A DNA stretch of 40,773 nucleotides from Bacteroidales bacterium. Its GTDB lineage: Bacteria > Bacteroidota > Bacteroidia > Bacteroidales > UBA932. Location of the stretch: the NCBI GenBank assembly GCA_016290725.1, contig JAEEUZ010000005.1:1-40773 (forward strand), in the 5' to 3' direction. A program made the translations under genes and the position numbers. The notes under the pieces were generated by a model that was not told the origin of the DNA, did no database searches, and saw only the letters and a list, made by a program, of their open reading frames with translations. Of the stretch, positions 8,312 through 18,933 are shown in pieces; the first letter of the stretch is position 1, and each line of letters starts with the position of its first letter.

Positions 8312-10522
8312 TTAGCAATGTAACATCACGGTGAGGCCGGCCATAACGATGGAAACCATGCTCATAAGCTTGATGAGGATGTTCAGCGAAGGGCCGGACG
8401 TGTCTTTGAAGGGATCGCCCACCGTATCGCCCACAACCGTGGCGTGGTGGCTGGAGGAGTTCTTTCCTCCGAAATTACCCTCTTCCACGAACTTCTTGGC
8501 ATTGTCCCAAGCGCCGCCGGAATTGGCTAGGAAGATAGCCAGGACGAATCCAGCGCCCAGACCGCCGGCAAGTAGGCCGATGACGCCTGCAGGCCCAAGT
8601 ATCACGCCCACGAGCATGGGGGCGATGATAGCGAGCAGCGAGGGGAATATCATCTCCTGCTGGGCCGCCCTTGTGGAAATGCGCACGCAGCTGGTATAAT
8701 CCGGACGCTGCTTGCCTTCAAGGATGCCCAGGATCTCGCGGAACTGACGGCGCACCTCAACCACCATCTTCTGCGCGGCGCGCCCAACGGCATTCATCGT
8801 GAGGCCGCAGAACAGGAACGCCATCATGGAGCCGATGAAGATGCCCACCAGCACGGAGGGGTTCATGAGGGTGATGTCGTAATGGTTCACCACATCCGTG
8901 ATGGAAGCCTGCGACATGCGGGTGAATTCCGCAGCCATTTCGCCGCCCTTCTGCGCCAGATGGCCGAAGCCGATCTTGATTTCCTCGATGTAGGAGGCCA
9001 GCAGGGCCAGTGCCGTGAGGGCCGCGGAACCGATTGCAAAGCCCTTTCCGGTGGCTGCGGTAGTATTGCCCAGGGAGTCCAGGATATCCGTCTTCTCACG
9101 CACGGAAGGATCCAGCTCGGACATCTGCGCGTTACCGCCCGCATTATCCGCAATGGGGCCGTAAGCGTCTGTTGCCAGGGTGATACCAAGCGTTGAGAGC
9201 ATGCCCACAGCCGCGATGGAAATGCCGTACAGGCCAAGGCTGAGGGTATCCGTGGAGAAGTGGAAGCCTGTTGCGAATCCATAAGCCAGAAGGATGGCTA
9301 CGGCGATTGTGAGAACCGGCACCGCGGTGGAAATCATTCCCAGGCCCACTCCGTTGATAATAACGGTTGCCGGGCCGGTTTGCGCGCTCTCCGCAAGTTT
9401 CTGCGTGGGTTTATACGAATGAGATGTGTAATATTCCGTTATTTTGCCGATGATAACGCCCGCCAGCAGGCCGCTTATCACCGAAAGCGACAGCTGCCAC
9501 CACTGCGGCAGGCCTTCCTGGCCGCGGAAGCCGAGAAGATAGAAAATGCCGAAACTGAAGATGGCAATAAGGATTGCGCTGAGGTTCGTGCCGATACTGA
9601 GGCTCTTCAGAAGGTCCTTCAGGGTGGCGCCTTCCTTGGTGCGCACCGTAAAGATGCCAAGGATGCTGAGCACAACGCCAACGGCCGCGATGAGCATGGG
9701 GGCCAGGATGGCCATCCACTGCACGCTCTCTCCCTTATTGAAGAAGGCCGATGCGCCCAGGGCCATGGTGGCGAGAATGGAGCCGCAGTAGCTCTCGTAC
9801 AAATCGGCACCCATACCGGCTACGTCGCCCACGTTATCGCCCACGTTATCCGCAATGGTTGCGGGGTTGCGGGGATCGTCCTCCGGGATGTCCTGCTCCA
9901 CTTTGCCCACGATATCGGCCCCCACGTCGGCCGCTTTGGTGTAGATGCCGCCGCCGACACGCGCAAAGAGCGCCTGGGTGGAAGCACCCATGCCAAAGGT
10001 GAGCATGGTGGTGGTGATGGTAACGAGCGTCTGCGAGGCGGTTGCATCGTGTACGAAAGCCTTGAGGATGATCATCCACAGGGAGATATCCAGAAGGCCC
10101 AGGCCCACAACGGTGAGGCCCATCACGGCGCCGCTTCGGAATGCCACCTTGAGGCCGCTGTTAAGGCTGCGCATGGTAGCATTTGCCGTACGGGCCGATG
10201 CGTACGTTGCCGTGCGCATTCCCACGAATCCCGCCAGGCCGCTGAAGAAGCCTCCCGTTAAAAAGGCAAACGGCACCCATGTATTCTGCACATGGAAGCC
10301 GTAGGCAAGTATCGCAAACAGCACGGCGAGCACCGCAAATACGATTACCACAACTTTGTATTGCTGCTTCAGGTAGGCCATCGCCCCCTCGCGCACGTAC
10401 TGGGCAATTTCTTTCATTACGACCGTACCCTCACTCTCTTTCATCATTCCGCGGAAGAAAATCCAGGCGAAAAGGAGCGCCAGAACCGACGCTGCGGGTA
10501 CAAGGTAGAATAGCCAACTCAT
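8312..10522 (-). CDS. hppA: Membrane-bound ion-translocating pyrophosphatase
   Basis: [90 protein letters not shown] at 10522 ([10 protein letters not shown]). Confidence 0.95.
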   Translation of the reverse strand: MSWLFYLVPAASVLALLFAWIFFRGMMKESEGTVVMKEIAQYVREGAMAYLKQQYKVVVIVFAVLAVLFAILAYGFHVQNTWVPFAFLTGGFFSGLAGFVGMRTATYASARTANATMRSLNSGLKVAFRSGAVMGLTVVGLGLLDISLWMIILKAFVHDATASQTLVTITTTMLTFGMGASTQALFARVGGGIYTKAADVGADIVGKVEQDIPEDDPRNPATIADNVGDNVGDVAGMGADLYESYCGSILATMALGASAFFNKGESVQWMAILAPMLIAAVGVVLSILGIFTVRTKEGATLKDLLKSLSIGTNLSAILIAIFSFGIFYLLGFRGQEGLPQWWQLSLSVISGLLAGVIIGKITEYYTSHSYKPTQKLAESAQTGPATVIINGVGLGMISTAVPVLTIAVAILLAYGFATGFHFSTDTLSLGLYGISIAAVGMLSTLGITLATDAYGPIADNAGGNAQMSELDPSVREKTDILDSLGNTTAATGKGFAIGSAALTALALLASYIEEIKIGFGHLAQKGGEMAAEFTRMSQASITDVVNHYDITLMNPSVLVGIFIGSMMAFLFCGLTMNAVGRAAQKMVVEVRRQFREILGILEGKQRPDYTSCVRISTRAAQQEMIFPSLLAIIAPMLVGVILGPAGVIGLLAGGLGAGFVLAIFLANSGGAWDNAKKFVEEGNFGGKNSSSHHATVVGDTVGDPFKDTSGPSLNILIKLMSMVSIVMAGLTVMLHC

Positions 10523-10545
10523 AAGTTTAAGTTTTATAGCAATCA

Positions 10546-10553
10546 CAAATATA
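10546..10553 (-). promoter_or_regulatory. Bacteroidetes-type -7 element (TATATTTG) upstream of hppA
   Basis: CAAATATA on + strand at 10546-10553, 24 nt upstream of the hppA ATG; -33 element weak. Confidence 0.5.
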
Positions 10554-10567
10554 GTTATTTTTTAACA

Positions 10568-10604
10568 AAAATAAACCCCGAGCGAAAAGCCCGGGGTTTA
10601 TTTT
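10568..10604 (-). terminator. Intrinsic terminator downstream of rplQ
   Basis: AAAATAAACCCCG (10568-10580) / CGGGGTTTATTTT (10592-10604), 13-bp perfect stem. A/T-rich arms give U-rich tails in both orientations. Confidence 0.85.
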
Positions 10605-10618
10605 GAAAGGATAAGCTC

Positions 10619-11119
10619 TTACTCCTCTGCTGCGGGAGCTGCTTCGGCTGCGGGAGCCTCGGGAGCTGCTTCCGCCTTGGGGGCCTCGGCTGCCTTCGGG
10701 GCGGCCTTGCGGCTGCGGCGGGTTGCCTTCTTCGCCTCCTTGGGGGCTGCGAGAGCTGCTTCGTTGAAGTCTACGAACTCAAGAAGTACCATCTCGCCGC
10801 CGTCGCCCTGGCGGAAACCGGTGTGGAGGATACGGAGGTATCCACCGGGACGGTCTGCCACCTTGGGTGCGATGGTGCGGAAGAGTTCAGCAGTTGCCTC
10901 TTTGTCTTTCAGATAGCTGAAGACAACGCGGCGTGAGTGCGTGCTGTCGTCCTTTGCTTTGGTTACGAGGGGTTCCACATAGGGCTTCAGGGCTTTCGCC
11001 TTGGCTTCCGTGGTGTTGATCCTCTTCTTGATGATGAGGGAGGATGCCATGTTTGCGAGAAGGGCCTTGCGGTGACCGCTCTTGCGACCAAGATGATTGA
11101 CGGCTTTATTGTGTCTCAT
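10619..11119 (-). CDS. rplQ: 50S ribosomal protein L17 (bL17) with Ala/Glu/Pro-rich C-terminal tail
   Basis: [29 protein letters not shown]; tail [21 protein letters not shown]. Confidence 0.97.
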   Translation of the reverse strand: MRHNKAVNHLGRKSGHRKALLANMASSLIIKKRINTTEAKAKALKPYVEPLVTKAKDDSTHSRRVVFSYLKDKEATAELFRTIAPKVADRPGGYLRILHTGFRQGDGGEMVLLEFVDFNEAALAAPKEAKKATRRSRKAAPKAAEAPKAEAAPEAPAAEAAPAAEE

Positions 11120-11121
11120 AA

Positions 11122-12132
11122 CTAAACGTTGTTCTTTTTCTTAGGTTCAATATTGTACTTGGTGACATCCATTCCGAAGGAAAGCTTCATCTTCTCCACC
11201 AGCAGGTCGATCTCGTTGAGCGACTTGCGGCCGAAGTTGCGGAATTTCATGAGCTCGCTGCGGCTATAGGATACCAGATCGGCAAAGGTGTCGATGTCGG
11301 CGGCCTTCAGGCAGTTGAAAGCGCGTACGCTCAGGCCCATATCGGCAAGCTTGGTGAGGAGGAGATGACGCATGTGCAGGGATTCCTCGTCCAGCTCCTT
11401 GCTGTCCGTTACCTCTGCGCTGTCGATGGAGATCTTCTTCTCGTCGGTGAAGAGTTTGAAGTGATAGATGAGGATGTTGGCGGCCTCCTGGAGGGCTGCT
11501 TCCGGAGAGATGGAACCGTCGGTTACGATCTCAAGATTCAGCTTCTCATAGTCGGTCTTCTGCTCAACGCGGTAGTTCTCCACGGTCCAGTTCACCTTCT
11601 TGATGGGGGTGTAGATGGCGTCCACGGGAATTGTGCCGATGGGCGTGTTCTCATCCCTCATTTCCTCGGCGGGCACGAAGCCGCGGCCCTTGGTGATGGT
11701 GATGGACATTTCAATCTTGACGGAGGGCTCCAGCGAGCAGATGTGCAACTCCGGATTCAACACCTTGAAAGAAGACAATCCCTTGGAGATGTCCTCCGCA
11801 GTGAACTCCTGCTGGCCGCTGATAACGATGTTGGCCACCTCGGAGTCTACGCTTTCCACCATCTGGCGGAAACGCACCTGCTTGAGGTTCAGGATGATAT
11901 CCTGCATGCCTTCGATAACGCCGGGGATGGTCTGGAATTCCTGGTCCACGCCGGTAACCTTTATCGAAGAGATTGCGAAACCTTCCAGAGAGGCGAGAAG
12001 GATGCGACGGAGGGCATTGCCGATGGTCTGCCCGTATCCGGGTTCCAGGGGACGGAACTCGAATCGGCCCACAGTTTCGCCTGCCTCGAGCATGATCACC
12101 TTGTCCGGTTTCTGAAATGCTAAGATTGCCAT
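11122..12132 (-). CDS. rpoA: DNA-directed RNA polymerase subunit alpha
   Basis: [30 protein letters not shown]; alpha-[24 protein letters not shown]...[12 protein letters not shown]. Confidence 0.98.
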   Translation of the reverse strand: MAILAFQKPDKVIMLEAGETVGRFEFRPLEPGYGQTIGNALRRILLASLEGFAISSIKVTGVDQEFQTIPGVIEGMQDIILNLKQVRFRQMVESVDSEVANIVISGQQEFTAEDISKGLSSFKVLNPELHICSLEPSVKIEMSITITKGRGFVPAEEMRDENTPIGTIPVDAIYTPIKKVNWTVENYRVEQKTDYEKLNLEIVTDGSISPEAALQEAANILIYHFKLFTDEKKISIDSAEVTDSKELDEESLHMRHLLLTKLADMGLSVRAFNCLKAADIDTFADLVSYSRSELMKFRNFGRKSLNEIDLLVEKMKLSFGMDVTKYNIEPKKKNNV

Positions 12133-12152
12133 AATTTGTACGGTGTTTTTTA

Positions 12153-12755
12153 TTACTTGGAGTAGAGGTCCACGATGAGCTGTTCGTTGATGTTCTCGGG
12201 GATGTCTTCCCTGGTGGGAACGTTCAGGAACTTGCCGGTGAGAGTCTTGGCGTCGAATTCGAGCCAGGAGTACTTGGTAGCGGAAGCCACGCTGTTTGTG
12301 ATCACCTCAAGGCTCTTGGAGCGCTCGCGCACAGCCACGGCCTGGCCGGGTTTCACCTGGCAGGAGGGGATGTTGCAGATTGCGCCGTCAAGGGTGATGT
12401 GACGGTGAAGGACGAGCTGGCGTGCTGCTGCACGGCTGGGGGCGATACCAAGGCGGTACACCACGTTGTCCAGACGGGACTCGAGGAGGAAGAGAAGGTT
12501 CTCACCGGTCTGACCCTTCATGCGGGCAGCCTTGTTGTAGGTGTTGCGGAACTGACGCTCCAGGACACCGTACATGTACTTAACTTTCTGCTTCTCCATG
12601 AGCTGGGTACCGTATTCCTTCTTCTTCTTGCGCTTTGCAGCGAGACCATGCTGTCCCGGAGGAGTGTTGCGCTTCTCGAAGGTTTTGTCAGGGCCATAGA
12701 TAGGCTCGCCGAATTTACGGGCGATGCGGGTGGTAGGACCAGTATATCTTGCCAT
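12153..12755 (-). CDS. rpsD: 30S ribosomal protein S4
   Basis: [22 protein letters not shown]4 RNA-binding domain [26 protein letters not shown]. Confidence 0.97.
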   Translation of the reverse strand: MARYTGPTTRIARKFGEPIYGPDKTFEKRNTPPGQHGLAAKRKKKKEYGTQLMEKQKVKYMYGVLERQFRNTYNKAARMKGQTGENLLFLLESRLDNVVYRLGIAPSRAAARQLVLHRHITLDGAICNIPSCQVKPGQAVAVRERSKSLEVITNSVASATKYSWLEFDAKTLTGKFLNVPTREDIPENINEQLIVDLYSK

Positions 12756-12776
12756 AATGCTTCTTCTTTAAATGGG

Positions 12777-13166
12777 TTAAACTTTACGACGGCCCTTGGG
12801 ACGGCAACCGTTGTGAGGCATAGGTGTGACATCTATGATCTCGGTAACGATGATGCCTGCATTGTTGATGGTACGGATGGCGGACTCACGACCGGCACCG
12901 GGACCCTTGACATAGCACTTCACCTTGCGGAGGCCTGCGTCGAAAGCGGTCTTGGAGGCATCCTCGGCGGCCATCTGGGCTGCGTAGGGAGTGTTCTTCT
13001 TGGAACCGCGGAAGCCGCACTTGCCTGCCGATGACCAGCTGATAACCTGGCCCTGGGCGTTGGTGAGGGCAACGATTACGTTGTTGAAGGTCGATGAAAT
13101 ATGGGCTTCGCCATTTGCTTCAACCTTGACAACTCTCTTCTTTGTTGTAGTAGTTTTCTTTGCCAT
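12777..13166 (-). CDS. rpsK: 30S ribosomal protein S11
   Basis: [57 protein letters not shown]. Confidence 0.98.
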   Translation of the reverse strand: MAKKTTTTKKRVVKVEANGEAHISSTFNNVIVALTNAQGQVISWSSAGKCGFRGSKKNTPYAAQMAAEDASKTAFDAGLRKVKCYVKGPGAGRESAIRTINNAGIIVTEIIDVTPMPHNGCRPKGRRKV

Positions 13167-13179
13167 AATTCATCAGGAG

Positions 13180-13557
13180 TTACTTGGTTGCTTTCTTCTT
13201 GTTGGCAACGGTCTTTTTCTTACCCTTGCGTGTACGGGCGTTGTTCTTGGTGCTCTGTCCGCGTACGGGAAGACCACTGCGGTGGCGGATGCCACGATAG
13301 CAACCGATGTCCATCAGGCGCTTGATGTCCATCTGGACGGAGCTGCGGAGCTCACCCTCGATCTTGTACTCTTCGTTGATGAGGTTACGGATGGCAGCGA
13401 TCTGATCGTCGTTCCATTCGCCAACCTTGATGCTGCGGTCGATACCGCAGGTGTCCAAAATCTTCTGGGCCGAGCTACGGCCGATACCGAAGATATAGGT
13501 CAGACCTATCTCTCCACGTTTGTTGTTCGGTAAATCAACACCGGCTATTCTTGCCAT
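13180..13557 (-). CDS. rpsM: 30S ribosomal protein S13
   Basis: [59 protein letters not shown]. Confidence 0.98.
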   Translation of the reverse strand: MARIAGVDLPNNKRGEIGLTYIFGIGRSSAQKILDTCGIDRSIKVGEWNDDQIAAIRNLINEEYKIEGELRSSVQMDIKRLMDIGCYRGIRHRSGLPVRGQSTKNNARTRKGKKKTVANKKKATK

Positions 13558-13588
13558 ATTCTATTGTTACTTGATTGGTTACACTTTA

Positions 13589-13705
13589 TTATCCCTGGCG
13601 CATCTTGAACTTGGGGTTCTTCTTGCAGATAACGTAGAGGCGACCCTTGCGCCGGACAATCTTGCAGTCTTCACTGCGCTTTTTGATGGAAGTCTTGACT
13701 TTCAT
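13589..13705 (-). CDS. rpmJ: 50S ribosomal protein L36 (38 aa; absent from the supplied ORF track)
   Basis: Translated by eye: [38 protein letters not shown], between infA and rpsM as expected. Confidence 0.95.
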   Translation of the reverse strand: MKVKTSIKKRSEDCKIVRRKGRLYVICKKNPKFKMRQG

Positions 13706-13719
13706 ATTTATGTGTGTTT

Positions 13720-13938
13720 TTATTTGTATCTGAAAGAAATTCTGCCTTTGGTCAAATCGTAAGGTGAAATCTCAACTTTAACCCGGTCGCCGAGAAGGAT
13801 ATGGATAAAGTTCATCCTCATCTTACCTGAAATGTTGCAGAGGAGGACGTGACCGTTCTCCAGCTCAACGCGGAACATTGCGTTGGGGAGGGTCTCGATG
13901 ACTGTACCATCCTGCTCAATAGCTACTTGTTTTGACAT
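13720..13938 (-). CDS. infA: Translation initiation factor IF-1
   Basis: [72 protein letters not shown]. Confidence 0.97.
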   Translation of the reverse strand: MSKQVAIEQDGTVIETLPNAMFRVELENGHVLLCNISGKMRMNFIHILLGDRVKVEISPYDLTKGRISFRYK

Positions 13939-13964
13939 TGATAAATCACTCTTTTAATTATTGA

Positions 13965-14735
13965 TCAAATTTTGTCTTTCTCAATGAAGTCGAAGGTCGA
14001 AAGCTGTTCCGCCTTGCCTTTACGGACAACAACCGTAAGCTCGTAATGCGCCGCGTTCTTGTGATCGGCCGTGTGTACTGCCCAACCATTTTTTGCAAGA
14101 TACACACCTCTGCCGCCTGCACAGATCATCGGCTCAATACAGATGGTCATTCCATCGACAAGCCTGCATCCGTGGCCGGGCCTCCCGTAATTGGGAACTC
14201 CCGGAGCCTCGTGCATTTCCTTGCCCAAACCGTGACCTTCAAGTTCACGGACTACGGAAAAACCGAAACTTTCAGCGTACGCTTGTACCGCGTGTCCGAT
14301 GTCGCCGGTGCGATGGCCCGCCACTGCCTGCTCTATACCCTTGTACAAGGAGGCTTTGGTAACGTCCAGGAGTTTCCTGGTTTCCGCGCTTATCTCCCCG
14401 ACGGGGAAAGTGTACGCGGAGTCTCCGTTATAGCCCTTGTACAGGGTACCGCAGTCGACCGAAAGGATATCTCCTTCCTTAAGGACATAGTCCGACGGAA
14501 AACCGTGTACGACTACGTCATTTACCGACATGCAAAGAGCTGCAGGGAAGCCTTCGAAGCCCAGGAAGCTGGGAACGGCCCCGTGATCTCGGATAAAGGT
14601 TTCCGCCACCTCATTCAACTTCGCAGTTGTCACACCAGGGGCGACGAGTTTACCAACCTCCGCCAGCGTTCTTGACACCAGCTCTCCGTTGATTCGCAGG
14701 AGTTCGATCTCTTCTTCAGTTTTGGGCCTGACCAT
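13965..14735 (-). CDS. map: Methionine aminopeptidase, type I
   Basis: GFPAALCMSVNDVVVHGFPSDYVLKEGDILSVDCG; EGHGLGKEMHEAPGVPNYG. ATG at 14735; the longer ORF starts at TTG. Confidence 0.95.
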   Translation of the reverse strand: MVRPKTEEEIELLRINGELVSRTLAEVGKLVAPGVTTAKLNEVAETFIRDHGAVPSFLGFEGFPAALCMSVNDVVVHGFPSDYVLKEGDILSVDCGTLYKGYNGDSAYTFPVGEISAETRKLLDVTKASLYKGIEQAVAGHRTGDIGHAVQAYAESFGFSVVRELEGHGLGKEMHEAPGVPNYGRPGHGCRLVDGMTICIEPMICAGGRGVYLAKNGWAVHTADHKNAAHYELTVVVRKGKAEQLSTFDFIEKDKI

Positions 14736-14762
14736 TTTCGAAATCGGCTTCTTCAAAAAAAA

Positions 14763-16082
14763 CTACATACCGGAACGTCCTGTCAGACGACCTGTTTTCA
14801 TAAGTCCGTCGTAGTGGCGCATCAGAAGATAACTTTCAATCTGCTGCAGGGTATCCAGGACAACGCCCACGAGGATCAGCAGGGAGGTGCCGCCGAAGAA
14901 GGAGGCAAACTGGCTGTTGACGCCGAGGAGGTTGGCCAGGGCCGGCATGATGGCGATGATAGCCAGGGCGATGGAACCGGGCAGAGTGACGCGGGACATG
15001 ATGTTGTCCAGGTACTCAGCGGTTTTCTTGCCGGGCTTTACACCGGGGATGAATCCGCCATTGCGCTTCATGTCTTCCGCCATCATCGTGGGATTCACGG
15101 TAACGGCTGTGTAGAAGTAGGTGAACACAATGACCAGCAGGCCGAATACTACATTATACCAGACGGAGGTATAGCTGCTGAACGCTGCCGCGATGCCACG
15201 GGTGGCGTCGTAACGGCCGAACAGCATGGGAATCATCATCAGAGCCTGTGCGAAGATGATGGGCATAACACCGGCAGCATTGATTTTCAGGGGGATGTAC
15301 TGACGCACACCGCCATACTGCTTGTTGCCGATAACCCTCTTTGCATACTGCACGGGAACCCTGCGCACCGCCTGCACGATGGCAATGGCGGCGATGATCA
15401 CGAGGACCCAGGCGATCATTTCCACGATAAACATGAGCATGCCGCCGCCGCTGTTGGTGGTCCACTTGGAAGCGACCTCCGCGAACAGGGCATAGGGCAG
15501 ACGGGCCACGATACCGATCATGATGATGAGGGAGATACCGTTACCGATACCACGGTCGGTGATTCTCTCGCCCAGCCACATGACGAACATGGAACCTGCC
15601 ATGAGGATGACTGTGGAAATGATATTGAACCAGAAGGGGCTCCAGGAGGCTGCGATAGCAGCGCGGGGAACCATACCGGTTACATAGGCCGGTCCCTGGA
15701 TGGCAAGGATGAGGATGGTCAGGTAACGGGTGATCTGGTTCATCTTGCGACGGCCGCTCTCGCCTTCCATCTGCATTTTGCGGAAAGCGGGAACGAACAT
15801 CCCGAGGAGCTGGACCACGATGGATGCCGAGATGTACGGCATCACGCCAAGAGCGAAGATGGATGCATTACCGAAAGCACCGCCGGAGAACATGTTGAGC
15901 AGTCCCACGAGGCCTTCCTGGGTACCTGCGATACCTCCCTTCAGAACCTCGGGATTGAGGCCCGGAAGGAGGATAAAGCTACCCAGACGGTAGATGAGCA
16001 CAAGCAGGATCGTGTAGCCGATACGCTTGCGCAGCTCTTCGATCTTGTAGATGTTCTTGATTGTCTCTACAAACTTTGCCAT
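14763..16082 (-). CDS. secY: Preprotein translocase subunit SecY
   Basis: ALGVMPYISASIVVQLL; GNGISLIIMIGIVA; 439 aa membrane protein in spc context. Confidence 0.97.
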   Translation of the reverse strand: MAKFVETIKNIYKIEELRKRIGYTILLVLIYRLGSFILLPGLNPEVLKGGIAGTQEGLVGLLNMFSGGAFGNASIFALGVMPYISASIVVQLLGMFVPAFRKMQMEGESGRRKMNQITRYLTILILAIQGPAYVTGMVPRAAIAASWSPFWFNIISTVILMAGSMFVMWLGERITDRGIGNGISLIIMIGIVARLPYALFAEVASKWTTNSGGGMLMFIVEMIAWVLVIIAAIAIVQAVRRVPVQYAKRVIGNKQYGGVRQYIPLKINAAGVMPIIFAQALMMIPMLFGRYDATRGIAAAFSSYTSVWYNVVFGLLVIVFTYFYTAVTVNPTMMAEDMKRNGGFIPGVKPGKKTAEYLDNIMSRVTLPGSIALAIIAIMPALANLLGVNSQFASFFGGTSLLILVGVVLDTLQQIESYLLMRHYDGLMKTGRLTGRSGM

Positions 16083-16087
16083 TTCTC

Positions 16088-16537
16088 TTATTCGATTACA
16101 GTTGCTTTACCACCTGCTTTCTCGATCTTCTCGATAGCGCTCTTGGAGAAGGCATCTGCCTTCACGGTTACGGCTGCGGTGAGTTCACCGTTGCCGAGAA
16201 CCTTCACGAGTTCGCCCTTGGAGACGAGACCGGCTGCGATAAAGGTTTCAACGTCGAATTCCACGATCTTCTTGGTCTCTGCGAGAGCCTGAAGGGTGGA
16301 TACATTCACGGCTGCATATTCCTTGCGGGTGGGGTTCTTGAAGCCGAATTTCGGCAGACGGCGCTGGATAGGCATCTGGCCGCCTTCAAAACCGATCTTG
16401 TGCTCGTAACCTGCACGGGCCTGTGCGCCCTTGGTACCACGGGTGGCGGTGCCACCTTTACCGGAACCCTGGCCGCGGCCTATCCGCTTGGAGTTGTGTG
16501 TTGAGCCCTTTGCGGGCTTGATATTCTCAAGTTTCAT
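16088..16537 (-). CDS. rplO: 50S ribosomal protein L15
   Basis: MKLENIKPAKGSTHNSKRIGRGQGSGKGGTATRGTKGAQARAG. Confidence 0.97.
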   Translation of the reverse strand: MKLENIKPAKGSTHNSKRIGRGQGSGKGGTATRGTKGAQARAGYEHKIGFEGGQMPIQRRLPKFGFKNPTRKEYAAVNVSTLQALAETKKIVEFDVETFIAAGLVSKGELVKVLGNGELTAAVTVKADAFSKSAIEKIEKAGGKATVIE

Positions 16538-16550
16538 CTCTTATTCCTCC

Positions 16551-16733
16551 TTAGTCAATTTCTTCAACTGTTACGAGATGATGCACTTTCTCCACCATAC
16601 CGCGGGTGATAGGGGTATCTTCCACGATAACGGTTTCGTGCATCCGGTGGATACCGAGAGTCCTGAGATTGGCGATCTGACGCTTGGTCTCTCCGTTCTT
16701 GGAGCGAACCTGGGTAATCTTAAGCTTTGCCAT
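16551..16733 (-). CDS. rpmD: 50S ribosomal protein L30
   Basis: MAKLKITQVRSKNGETKRQIANLRTLGIHRMHETVIVEDTP. Confidence 0.96.
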   Translation of the reverse strand: MAKLKITQVRSKNGETKRQIANLRTLGIHRMHETVIVEDTPITRGMVEKVHHLVTVEEID

Positions 16734-16746
16734 AATTCTCTGGGTA

Positions 16747-17265
16747 TTAACCGTTAAACACTTTGCTCATGGGAATGCCGCGAAGGCCTGCCACGGTGTA
16801 TGCGTCACGCATCTCGGTGAGAGCCTGGATAGTGGCTTTCACGAGGTTGTGGGGGTTGGATGAACCCTTGCTCTTTGCGAGGACGTTCTGAACACCTGCG
16901 CTCTCGAACACGGCACGCATGGCGCCGCCGGCCTTAACACCGGTACCGGGGGCAGCGGGTTTCATGAAAACCTCTGCGCCGCCGAAGCGGGCCACCTGCT
17001 CGTGAGGGATGGTGGTGTTGATAACGGGAACCTTCACAAGGTTCTTCTTTGCATCCTCAACGCCCTTGGCGATGGCTGCGGTAACTTCGTTGGCCTTTCC
17101 GAGACCATAACCGACGACACCGTTCTCGTCGCCAACAACCACGATGGCTGCGAAGCGGAAGTGACGGCCGCCCTTGGTGACCTTGGTAACACGGTTGATG
17201 GCTACCAGTCTGTCCTTGAGTTCAAGGTCAGAGGTCTTAACTCTTTTTACGTTAGTATTTGCCAT
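16747..17265 (-). CDS. rpsE: 30S ribosomal protein S5
   Basis: [46 protein letters not shown]. Confidence 0.97.
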   Translation of the reverse strand: MANTNVKRVKTSDLELKDRLVAINRVTKVTKGGRHFRFAAIVVVGDENGVVGYGLGKANEVTAAIAKGVEDAKKNLVKVPVINTTIPHEQVARFGGAEVFMKPAAPGTGVKAGGAMRAVFESAGVQNVLAKSKGSSNPHNLVKATIQALTEMRDAYTVAGLRGIPMSKVFNG

Positions 17266-17279
17266 AGTCTCTTACAGGA

Positions 17280-17642
17280 TTAGAATTCGAGGCCACCTTC
17301 ACGGGCGGCGTCGGCCAAACTTTTAACACGGCCATGGAAGAGATAACCTCCACGGTCGAAGGCAACCTTGGTGATGCCTGCTGCGAGGGCGCGCTCTGCG
17401 ATGGCTTTGCCAACGATCTTGGCGGCGTCGATGCCGTTCTTGCCCTTGGTCTCAGCGGAGAGGGCCTTGTCGTTGGAAGATGCTGCCACGAGGGTTTTGC
17501 CTTCGAGGTCGTTGATCACCTGGACGTAGATCTGCTTGTTGGAACGGAAGACCACCATGCGGGGACGCTCGGCCGTGCCATTGACGCTCTTGCGAATCCT
17601 GTAGTGGATTCTCCTTCTTCTTTCAATTCTATTCAATGCCAT
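17280..17642 (-). CDS. rplR: 50S ribosomal protein L18
   Basis: [65 protein letters not shown]. Confidence 0.97.
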   Translation of the reverse strand: MALNRIERRRRIHYRIRKSVNGTAERPRMVVFRSNKQIYVQVINDLEGKTLVAASSNDKALSAETKGKNGIDAAKIVGKAIAERALAAGITKVAFDRGGYLFHGRVKSLADAAREGGLEF

Positions 17643-17660
17643 AACTTGATTCCTCCATTA

Positions 17661-18221
17661 TTATTTAGCGGATGCGGTCTTGCCGGCCTTGCGACGCAGA
17701 GTCTCGCCGACGAACTTGATACCCTTGCCCTTATAAGGTTCGGGCCTGCGGAATGAGCGGATCTTGGCTGCGACCTGGCCCACGAGCTGTTTGTCGATGC
17801 TCTTGAGGATGAGAACGGGGTTCTCACCTTTACGGACCTGAGGGGTTTCTGCCTTCACCTCATCGGGAAGGAGCAGCTGGATGTCATGGGAGTAACCCAG
17901 GGACATGGTTACGAGCTGGCCCTGTGCGGCCACGCGGTAACCAACGCCCACGAACTCCTGCTTGATGGTGAAGCCTTCGCTCACGCCCACAACCATATTG
18001 TGGACAAGTGCGCGGTACAGGCCGTGCATGCTGCGGAAGCGGGGGAGGTCGCTGGGACGGGTGAACTTGAGTTCATTACCCTCCAGAGTGACGGTGATGT
18101 CCGGATCCACCTTCTGGGAAAGTTCACCCAGGGGGCCTTTCACCTTCACCACGTTACCGTCGAGAATTTCTACTTTCACGCCGGCCGGAAGGTTTACAGG
18201 TAATTTACCGATTCTTGACAT
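17661..18221 (-). CDS. rplF: 50S ribosomal protein L6
   Basis: MSRIGKLPVNLPAGVKVEILDGNVVKVKGPLGEL; PEPYKGKGIKFVGETLRRKAGK. Confidence 0.97.
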   Translation of the reverse strand: MSRIGKLPVNLPAGVKVEILDGNVVKVKGPLGELSQKVDPDITVTLEGNELKFTRPSDLPRFRSMHGLYRALVHNMVVGVSEGFTIKQEFVGVGYRVAAQGQLVTMSLGYSHDIQLLLPDEVKAETPQVRKGENPVLILKSIDKQLVGQVAAKIRSFRRPEPYKGKGIKFVGETLRRKAGKTASAK

Positions 18222-18236
18222 AATATATATACTTTA

Positions 18237-18632
18237 TTAATAGACGTAGCAGATCACTTCGCCGCCTACGTTCATCTCGCGGGCCTCTTTGTCAGTGATG
18301 ACGCCCTTGGAGGTGGAAAGGATGGCGATACCCAGGCCGTTCAGCACGCGGGGCATGTTCTCCACGTCGGCATAGCGGCGAAGACCGGGGGTGGAAACCC
18401 TCTGGATGCGCTTGATAGCGGCGGTCTTGGTCTGGGGATGATATTTCAGAGCGATCTTGATGGTATTTGCGGGAGTTCCTTCAACTACCTTGTAGCTAAG
18501 GATATAACCTTTCTCGAACAGAATCTTGGTGATGGCGAGCTTCATGTTGGAAGCGGGAGCCTCTACGACCTTCTTGCCTGCGAGGTAAGCGTTACGGATT
18601 CTGGTGAGGAAATCTGCAATAGGATCAGTCAT
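18237..18632 (-). CDS. rpsH: 30S ribosomal protein S8
   Basis: MTDPIADFLTRIRNA; GLGIAILSTSKGVITDKEAREMNVGGEVICYVY. Confidence 0.97.
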   Translation of the reverse strand: MTDPIADFLTRIRNAYLAGKKVVEAPASNMKLAITKILFEKGYILSYKVVEGTPANTIKIALKYHPQTKTAAIKRIQRVSTPGLRRYADVENMPRVLNGLGIAILSTSKGVITDKEAREMNVGGEVICYVY

Positions 18633-18655
18633 TTTCTTGATACTTTATCTGATTA

Positions 18656-18925
18656 TTACCAACTGGCCTTCTTTACACCGGGGATAAGACCCTGGGAGGC
18701 CATCTCACGGAACTGGATACGGCTCAGGCCGAAGTCCCTCATGTATCCCTTGGGACGACCGGTGAGGGAGCAGCGGTTGTGAAGACGTACGGGGCTCGCG
18801 TTCTTGGGGAGCTTGTCAAGGGCGGCATAGTCACCGGCCTCTTTCAGGGCAGCCCTCTTTGCGGCGTACTTGGCTACTAATTTGGCGCGCTTTACTTCGC
18901 GTGCTTTCATTGATTCTTTTGCCAT
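18656..18925 (-). CDS. rpsN: 30S ribosomal protein S14
   Basis: [64 protein letters not shown]. Confidence 0.97.
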   Translation of the reverse strand: MAKESMKAREVKRAKLVAKYAAKRAALKEAGDYAALDKLPKNASPVRLHNRCSLTGRPKGYMRDFGLSRIQFREMASQGLIPGVKKASW

Positions 18926-18933
18926 ATACTATC

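Noticed and set aside
7040-8323. 427-aa plus-strand ORF antisense to the NagB/PIG-L fusion
   Set aside because: Shadow ORF over a confidently identified gene.
9260-10261. 333-aa plus-strand ORF antisense to hppA
   Set aside because: Shadow ORF; the hppA motifs are conserved on the minus strand.
14814-16292. 492-aa plus-strand ORF antisense to secY and rplO
   Set aside because: Shadow ORF; secY and rplO are unambiguous and the antisense translation has no domain character.
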